Below, piece by piece: positions 58,927 through 64,000 of a stretch of 64,000 nucleotides of DNA; the stretch's first letter is position 1, and every line of letters starts with the position of its first letter. Origin of the DNA: Steroidobacter agaridevorans. Its GTDB lineage: Bacteria > Pseudomonadota > Gammaproteobacteria > Steroidobacterales > Steroidobacteraceae. The stretch covers positions 248,001-312,000 of the forward strand of contig NZ_BLJO01000003.1 in the NCBI RefSeq assembly GCF_009932555.1, written 5' to 3'. The position numbers and the translations under genes are program-made. The notes beneath the pieces were generated by a model that did not search any database, was not told the DNA's origin, and saw only the letters and a program-made list of their open reading frames with translations.

Positions 58927-60459
58927 ATGAAGGAATCGGTTGCGGCGCTGCTGATCTCAGTCGTCACAGTGAGTGGTGTGCATGCGGCCGATCGTTCATG
59001 CACGGCGCTGCAGGCGCTGACGTTGAAAGACACGAAGCTCGAGGCGACGTTCATCGAGCCGGCGCCGCAATGGACTGTGGAGAACGACACGCTCACGCGC
59101 GGCGCGGTCGCTGTCAGCGAGCCGTTCTGTCGAGTGCAAGGACGCATCGAGAAGGAGATCGAGTTCGAGGTGTGGTTGCCGGCTCCGTCACGTTGGAATG
59201 GCAAACATCTCGGTGTCGGTAACGGCGGTTACGCGGGCTTCATCAACTACAGCTCGCTCGCCCATGGGCTCAAGCGCGGCTACGCGACGGCGTCGACGGA
59301 TACGGGGCACAAAGGCGGCCCGATGGACGCATCGTGGGCTCTCGGCCAACCGCAGCGCATCGAGGACTACGGCGGACGAGCGCAACATCTCACTGCGGCT
59401 GCGACCAGGCAGATTCTCAAGGCGTACTACACGCGACCCGCGCGCTATTCGTATTTCATGGGATGTTCGAATGGCGGTCAGCAGGGGCTGACAGCGGCGC
59501 AGAGATATCCCGAAGACTACGACGGCGTCGTCTCCGGCGCGCCCGGCACGAGCTTTCCAGATATGTCGACGTACGTGATGCTCAGCGGCCGTGCGAACGG
59601 CGCTGCTGCTCCGGGTCGATTGACACAGCAGGACATGGAGTTTGCGGTCGCGCGCATGGTTGCGTCGTGCGACAAGAGTGATGGCGTCGAGGATGCACTC
59701 ATCGAGCATCCGCCCTCGTGCAAGTTTGATTTTGCGTCCCTGGCGTGCACGGGCGCAGAGCAGGGCCAGTGCTTGAGTAAGGCGCAAGTGGAGAATCTGC
59801 GCGGCTTGTTCTCGCCATTGAAGGATGCGACGGGCAACGAGATTTATCCGCCGCCTGCGATCGGCGCAATGTTGCCCGCGTCTGAGCTGGAGCGCCGAGG
59901 CAAGCTCGGCGCGGACATGTATCGATACGCGGTGTTTCAGGACAAGAACTGGGATCCGGCGTCGTTCGTCCTGGAACGGGACCTGCCTATCGCGCGCGAG
60001 CGACTGAAGGCGTTGATCTCCGACAACGTCGATCTGGCTCCCTTCGCAAACCGCAACGCGCGCTTGATTCTGTATCACGGTTGGGACGATTCGGGACCGT
60101 CACCCTACAACAGCATCAATTACTACGAAGCCGTGCGACGCAAAGTCGGCGAACAGAAGACCGAGGGCTTCTTCCGCCTGTTCATGGTGCCCGGCATGTA
60201 TCACTGTCGCGGCGGGCCGGGGCCGAACAGCTTTGGCAACGCGGGCGATCCGCCAGTGCTGGATGCTCAGCACGATGTGTTGATGGCGCTAGAGCAGTGG
60301 GTTGAGCGAGGAGTCGCGCCGGAGCGAATCATCGCGAGCAATGTGAAGGCCGCGCGCGTGGAGCGTTCGCGACCGCTGTGTCCCTATCCGAAAGTGGCGC
60401 GCTACAAAGGCGCGGGCAGCATCGATGACGCCGAGAACTTTTCATGTGTAGCGCCGTAG
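58927..60459 (+). CDS. Tannase/feruloyl esterase family protein
   Basis: A 510-residue secreted esterase (signal AALLISVVTVSGVHA). It carries the family's CS-D-HC arrangement: nucleophile in MGCSNGGQQG, Asp in HGWDDSGPSP and His in VPGMYHCRGG, where the Cys next to Ser and the Cys next to His form the expected active-site disulfide. A Ca2+-site-like loop (CDKSDGVEDALIEHPPSC) is in the lid. ATG 58927 follows GGGGGTGG. It releases gallate or hydroxycinnamates from plant esters. It overlaps the CapA-like gene by 16 bp. Confidence 0.94.
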   Translation: MKESVAALLISVVTVSGVHAADRSCTALQALTLKDTKLEATFIEPAPQWTVENDTLTRGAVAVSEPFCRVQGRIEKEIEFEVWLPAPSRWNGKHLGVGNGGYAGFINYSSLAHGLKRGYATASTDTGHKGGPMDASWALGQPQRIEDYGGRAQHLTAAATRQILKAYYTRPARYSYFMGCSNGGQQGLTAAQRYPEDYDGVVSGAPGTSFPDMSTYVMLSGRANGAAAPGRLTQQDMEFAVARMVASCDKSDGVEDALIEHPPSCKFDFASLACTGAEQGQCLSKAQVENLRGLFSPLKDATGNEIYPPPAIGAMLPASELERRGKLGADMYRYAVFQDKNWDPASFVLERDLPIARERLKALISDNVDLAPFANRNARLILYHGWDDSGPSPYNSINYYEAVRRKVGEQKTEGFFRLFMVPGMYHCRGGPGPNSFGNAGDPPVLDAQHDVLMALEQWVERGVAPERIIASNVKAARVERSRPLCPYPKVARYKGAGSIDDAENFSCVAP

Positions 60460-61589
60460 TGGATTCGGACGATGTGCTGATCTATGCCGTCGGCGACATC
60501 GGTCCCAGTCGGCCCGACCCGGACACGCTGTTCGATTACGTGCGGCCCACGTTGCAGCGGGCGGACGTTGCGTTCATGCAGCTCGAACTGCCGATCTCAG
60601 AACGCGGCGCGCGCCTGCCACAGGTCAGGCATACAGATCGCAGCCCGAAAGCTGCGGCGCCCGCACTCCGGCGAGCGGGCTTTACCGTTGCATCCATGGC
60701 GGGCAATCACTGCATGGACTGGGGCGCCGACGCGATGTTCGACACCGTCCATGCTTTGCGTGAGAGCGGGCTGAGCGTTGTCGGTGTCGGGGCGAACATC
60801 GCCGAAGCGCGCAAGCCGGTCATCGGCGAAGTGAAGGGGCGTCGCGTCGCCTTTCTTGCGTACAGCTCCATTCTGCCGATGGGATTCTGGGCTGAAGAGA
60901 ATCGTCCGGGCTGTGCGCCGATGCGCGCATGGACGATTTATGAGCAGGTGGAACATGACCAGCCGGGCACGCCGTCTCGAGTTCACACGTTCCCCAATCG
61001 CGACGACCTCAAGGCGCTCACCGACGACATTCGCAAGATCCGCAAAGAGGTCGATTTCGTCGCAGTGTCTCTGCACTGGGGCATTCACTTCATTCCAGGT
61101 GCGATCGCCGACTATCAGCGCGATGTCGGTCACGCGGCGATCGATGCGGGCGCCGATGTGATCCTCGGGCATCACGCGCACATCCTGAAAGGCGTCGATG
61201 TCTACAAGGGCAAGCCCATCTTCTACAGCCTGTGCAACTTCGCGATGGACTTGCATATGGACGAGAAGCACGCGCGCAGCAAGGGATTCAGGGAGATTCA
61301 GAAGCTGCATCCGGAGTGGGAGCCGAACTTCGACATCACCTACAACTTCCCGCCGGATTCGCGGCATAGCGCCATCGTGAAGTGCGTTCTCGCGCGAGGC
61401 GAGCCGGCACGCATCAGCCTGCTGCCCGTGTTCATCGGGCCGATGTCGCAGCCGGAGATCCTGAAGGCGAGCGATTCGAGGTTCGAGGAGGTGCGCGCCT
61501 ATCTCGAGCGTCACACTGCGAGCCAAGGACTGAATGCACGATACGTCGTCGCGGGCGACGAACTGCTACTCGAGGCGATGGACGAATGA
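60444..61589 (+). CDS. CapA-like phosphoesterase-fold protein
   Basis: A 381-residue protein of the CapA/PgsA metallophosphatase-like family. Seen: LIYAVGDIGPSRPDPDTLF, MQLELPIS, MAGNHCMDWGADAM (GNH motif), VSLHWGIHF and ADVILGHHAHILKGVDVY (late His motif), so the dinuclear metal ligands look largely intact. No signal peptide is evident, which is unusual for a cell-envelope CapA protein and suggests a cytoplasmic enzyme. It is coupled to the tannase gene (16-bp overlap) and the next hydrolase (ATGA). Substrate unknown; capsule synthesis is unlikely here. Confidence 0.9.
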   Translation: MCSAVVDSDDVLIYAVGDIGPSRPDPDTLFDYVRPTLQRADVAFMQLELPISERGARLPQVRHTDRSPKAAAPALRRAGFTVASMAGNHCMDWGADAMFDTVHALRESGLSVVGVGANIAEARKPVIGEVKGRRVAFLAYSSILPMGFWAEENRPGCAPMRAWTIYEQVEHDQPGTPSRVHTFPNRDDLKALTDDIRKIRKEVDFVAVSLHWGIHFIPGAIADYQRDVGHAAIDAGADVILGHHAHILKGVDVYKGKPIFYSLCNFAMDLHMDEKHARSKGFREIQKLHPEWEPNFDITYNFPPDSRHSAIVKCVLARGEPARISLLPVFIGPMSQPEILKASDSRFEEVRAYLERHTASQGLNARYVVAGDELLLEAMDE

Positions 61590-63583
61590 AGTTCGCGACG
61601 CTTGCACTTGGGATGATGCTGGCGTTCACGGGGCTGGCCCGCGCTGAGTTGGTCGAGCTCGAAGTGAAATCCCTCGAGCCGGCATTTGCCGGTCGAACGT
61701 TTGGTTCCACGGGCGCGTATGAACTGATTCGCGCCGTCGCTCACTATCGAGTCGATCCGTCCGCGCCGGTCAACGCCGGCCTCGTGAATATTCAGAAGGC
61801 GCCGCGCGATGCCCAAGGACGTGTCGAGTTCGAAGCGGACGTGCTGATCCTCAAGCCTGTCGATCTGGCGAAGGGCAATGGCCGCATGCTGTATGAGATG
61901 GTCAACCGCGGCCGCCCGCTGAGCATAGGATTATTGAATCGCGTAGCGCCAGGCGCGGGCCGAGGCAGCTTCAGTGCGGCGCCGGAAGCAGGCGATGGCT
62001 TCTTGATGGATGCCGGCTTCACCCTCGTGATGAGCGGCTGGCAGGCGGAGTATCCGCTACAAAATGCTCCGCCGATGTCCGTAGCGTTGGGCAGTCGCCT
62101 GCCGCGTCAACCGAACTCGGCAGCACTCAGTGCCCGGTTGCCGACGGCCGCTGGCGTCACTGCGATGACTCGAGAACAGTTTTTCGACGTAGGCGCAGAG
62201 GGTGCCTTCATCGGCTATCTCTCTTATCCAGCTGCGGACGTAAACGAGAAGGGCACGCTGACGATGCGCGAGCGCGATGCGGATCCTGCCGTATCGCCGG
62301 CAAGCCTTGCGTGGCGATATCTCGATCCGTGGCGCATCGAAGTGACCAAGCCCGCGGGCACGAGCGCCGGCGCGTTGTTCGAGTTCGTCTACCGGGCCAA
62401 GAACCCAGTGGTCTATGGGCTGGCACTGGCATCGATGCGCGATCTGGTCTCCTATCTGAGATACAGCGATGCGGAGGGCAATCCGCTTCGGTCGGCGATC
62501 AAGAAAGTGATCGGCCTCGGCGCTTCCCAGACGGGCCGAACACTGAAAGAGCTGCTCTCTGAATTCAACGAAGACGAGTCCGGCCGCGTCGTGCTCGATG
62601 GCGCCAACATCGTGATCTCCGGCGCGGGCCGCAACTCCGTCAACTCCCTGTTCGCGCGGCCGGGTCTCAAGGACGCACAACATACGAGCTGGGGATTGCG
62701 TGGCGATGAGTTTCCTTTCAGCTATCCAGTAACTCGCGACGCGCTGAGCGGTCGCACCGATGGCGTGATGCGTCGTTGCTCGGCCACGCGCACCTGTCCT
62801 CGCATCATTCATATCGACTCGGAGAACGAGCTCTGGCACGGCGGCACGCTCACATACGTGGATACGAGCAGCCGTGACCTCACGATGCCTGACAGCGTGC
62901 GCGTGTATGTGTTTGCGGGCACCGAGCATACGTCGACGCCCCGTCCCGGCATGAGCCCACCATTCTGTGCAGCTCCAGCGCCAGCGAGGATTGATTGGAG
63001 CGTCTTCGCGCGAGCGCTATTCACGGCGTTGGATCGTTGGGTGACGAACGATGAAGCACCGCCGGCCAGTCGCTATCCCACCGTGGCGCGAGGTGAGTTG
63101 GTGGCGAAGTCCGCGTACAACTTTCCTAAGTTGCCCGAGGCCACGTACGTCGGCGCGTTCTCCGCGAAGCATTACTACGATTTCGGCCACGAACCGCCGA
63201 AGCGGGTCGGTTCCTATCCGTTGCTCGTGCCGCAAGCGGATGCGGACGGATTGATGATCGGAGGTATTCGTCATCCATTCGTCAGCGTGCCGCTCGCGAC
63301 CAACGCGGGATGGAACGTGCGTAAGCCGGGCTTCGGCGAAGGCGATCTGTGCATGGCGACGGGACTGCACGTGCCTTTCGCCGCGACTCGGCAAGAGCGC
63401 ATGGAGCGCAAGGATCCACGCTTGTCGATCGAGGAGCGCTACGCCTCGCGAGATGCGTATGTGCAGTCGGTGAAGCAGGCCGCCCTAGCACTGGTGAAGG
63501 ATCGTCTGCTATTGCCAGCCGATGCAGACGCAATCGTTGCCGAGGCGGGCGACCAGTATCAGAAGGCGCTCGCGCGTCGTTGA
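61586..63583 (+). CDS. Large secreted alpha/beta hydrolase-domain protein
   Basis: A 665-residue exported protein (signal ATLALGMMLAFTGLARA) of the large alpha/beta hydrolase-domain family (Abhydrolase_10-like). Seen: FAGRTFGSTGAYELI, YEMVNRGRPL, the elbow-like GLGASQTGRTLKE, HIDSENELWHGG, and FAGTEHTSTP with a His near the expected C-terminal position. Members are found in aromatic and lignin-ester degradation clusters, mostly without proven substrates. ATG 61586 overlaps the previous stop as ATGA. Confidence 0.9.
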   Translation: MKFATLALGMMLAFTGLARAELVELEVKSLEPAFAGRTFGSTGAYELIRAVAHYRVDPSAPVNAGLVNIQKAPRDAQGRVEFEADVLILKPVDLAKGNGRMLYEMVNRGRPLSIGLLNRVAPGAGRGSFSAAPEAGDGFLMDAGFTLVMSGWQAEYPLQNAPPMSVALGSRLPRQPNSAALSARLPTAAGVTAMTREQFFDVGAEGAFIGYLSYPAADVNEKGTLTMRERDADPAVSPASLAWRYLDPWRIEVTKPAGTSAGALFEFVYRAKNPVVYGLALASMRDLVSYLRYSDAEGNPLRSAIKKVIGLGASQTGRTLKELLSEFNEDESGRVVLDGANIVISGAGRNSVNSLFARPGLKDAQHTSWGLRGDEFPFSYPVTRDALSGRTDGVMRRCSATRTCPRIIHIDSENELWHGGTLTYVDTSSRDLTMPDSVRVYVFAGTEHTSTPRPGMSPPFCAAPAPARIDWSVFARALFTALDRWVTNDEAPPASRYPTVARGELVAKSAYNFPKLPEATYVGAFSAKHYYDFGHEPPKRVGSYPLLVPQADADGLMIGGIRHPFVSVPLATNAGWNVRKPGFGEGDLCMATGLHVPFAATRQERMERKDPRLSIEERYASRDAYVQSVKQAALALVKDRLLLPADADAIVAEAGDQYQKALARR

Positions 63584-63600
63584 AGCAGTCGGAGAGCGGC

Positions 63601-64000
63601 GTGGACATTCAGAAGCGCGTTGAACGAAAGCTGATGCTGCACGTCGCGAGCATCGTGTTCCTGCTGTATTTCTTTTTCGCCATCGATCGCGTCAATATCG
63701 GCTTCGCAGCGCTGCAGATGAACGACGCGCTGGGCTTGAGCGCGGAAGTGTTCGGCTGGGGCTCGGGCCTGTTCACGCTGGCTTATCTGCTGTTTCAGGC
63801 GCCGAATGCCGAGTTGCTGCGGCGTCTGGGGGCAAGTCGTGGCTTCGCGATCATCGCTTGCGCGTGGGGCCTGGTCTCCACGTCGACCGCCTTCGTGCCG
63901 GATCAGTTCTGGTTCCTGGTGAATCGATTCGCGCTCGGCATGGCGGAGGCCGGCTTCCATGCCTTCATGATTTACTACATCAGCCGTATTTTTCCGAAGC
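63601..64000 (+). CDS. MFS transporter, ACS family (3' end outside window)
   Basis: The first 133 residues are visible. The ACS-family signature FAIDRVNIGFAALQMNDALGL is followed by GWGSGLFTLAYLLFQAPNAELLRRLGASRG and a loop ending in FALGMAEAGFHAFMIYYISR. GTG 63601 is chosen with GGAGAG upstream; TTG 63580 overlapping the previous stop is an alternative. It probably imports the organic acid released by the upstream esterases. Cut by the window end. Confidence 0.92.
   Translation, partial: MDIQKRVERKLMLHVASIVFLLYFFFAIDRVNIGFAALQMNDALGLSAEVFGWGSGLFTLAYLLFQAPNAELLRRLGASRGFAIIACAWGLVSTSTAFVPDQFWFLVNRFALGMAEAGFHAFMIYYISRIFPK

Noticed and set aside
1-64000. CRISPR array, prophage, insertion sequence or tRNA
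   Set aside because: No periodic repeats, no transposase, integrase or phage structural gene, and no cloverleaf-like sequence noticed.

Overview
The window is GC-rich, very gene-dense (about 58 protein genes or fragments) and almost entirely catabolic. Three large TonB-dependent receptors, a patatin/beta-barrel autotransporter of the PlpD type, many Sec or Tat signal peptides, and a c-di-GMP riboswitch indicate a Gram-negative proteobacterium. Receptor types, esterase families and long chains of 1-4 bp gene overlaps recall soil Steroidobacteraceae (Gammaproteobacteria) or sphingomonads; that assignment is an impression, not a measurement. I saw no tRNA, rRNA, transposase, integrase or CRISPR array.

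Region A (1-11.8 kb) reads as uptake and breakdown of quinate/shikimate-type plant acids and their esters: a carboxylesterase, an MFS carrier, a TetR repressor, a QuiC1-type 3-dehydroshikimate dehydratase, a secreted alpha/beta hydrolase, a shikimate dehydrogenase, a TonB receptor and a paraoxonase-like propeller. A 16-bp inverted repeat (TGTAC-N6-GTACA) recurs in the promoters of the carrier/tetR pair, the dehydratase and the hydrolase, defining a small TetR regulon. Region B (11.8-17 kb) holds a recombination scar joining the 3' ends of a tetR and a metallophosphoesterase gene, then a PlpD-like protein, a ZIP metal transporter and a sulfatase.

Region C (17.1-43.7 kb) contains four transcription units. 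Two divergent pairs flank copies of a second palindrome (TTGTCCGGACAA). Leftward from 23.2 kb: tandem alpha/beta hydrolase, DUF3598-like protein, LeuC/LeuD-type hydratase (LeuC apparently starting at CTG), HMG-CoA-lyase-like lyase and family III CoA-transferase. Rightward: isochorismatase-like amidohydrolase, two PuuE-like deacetylase-fold hydrolases and an aldehyde dehydrogenase. Leftward from 37.9 kb: TonB receptor, MFS carrier, FAD oxidase, nitrilase-fold protein lacking its catalytic Cys, methyltransferase and two unknowns. Rightward from 38.2 kb: membrane protein, CitE-like lyase, MaoC hydratase, acyl-CoA dehydrogenase and two CoA-transferases. The two lyase modules both look able to convert a C5 branched dicarboxylate (citraconate, mesaconate or methylsuccinate type) to acetyl-CoA plus pyruvate, by different citramalyl-CoA routes. 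Between them a GEMM-I c-di-GMP riboswitch precedes a secreted PxKF-domain protein.

Region D (43.7-54.5 kb) is a HutC/GntR regulator divergent from a ten-gene operon: two MmgE/PrpD proteins, a PaaK-like CoA ligase, amidase, REDY/HapK-like protein, SDR, PuuE-like hydrolase, enoyl-CoA hydratase, two-domain VOC protein and a zinc-free MDR reductase. The recurring combination of PuuE-like ring openers, amide hydrolases and CoA-dependent C5 chemistry in C and D is the best candidate for an undescribed pathway, possibly for a cyclic imide or other N-heterocycle; the substrate is unknown.

Region E (54.5-64 kb) is an ester-utilisation cluster: secreted unknown, secreted alpha/beta hydrolase, TonB receptor, tannase/feruloyl esterase, CapA-like phosphoesterase-fold protein, a large secreted alpha/beta hydrolase-domain protein and the start of an ACS-family MFS carrier cut by the window end.
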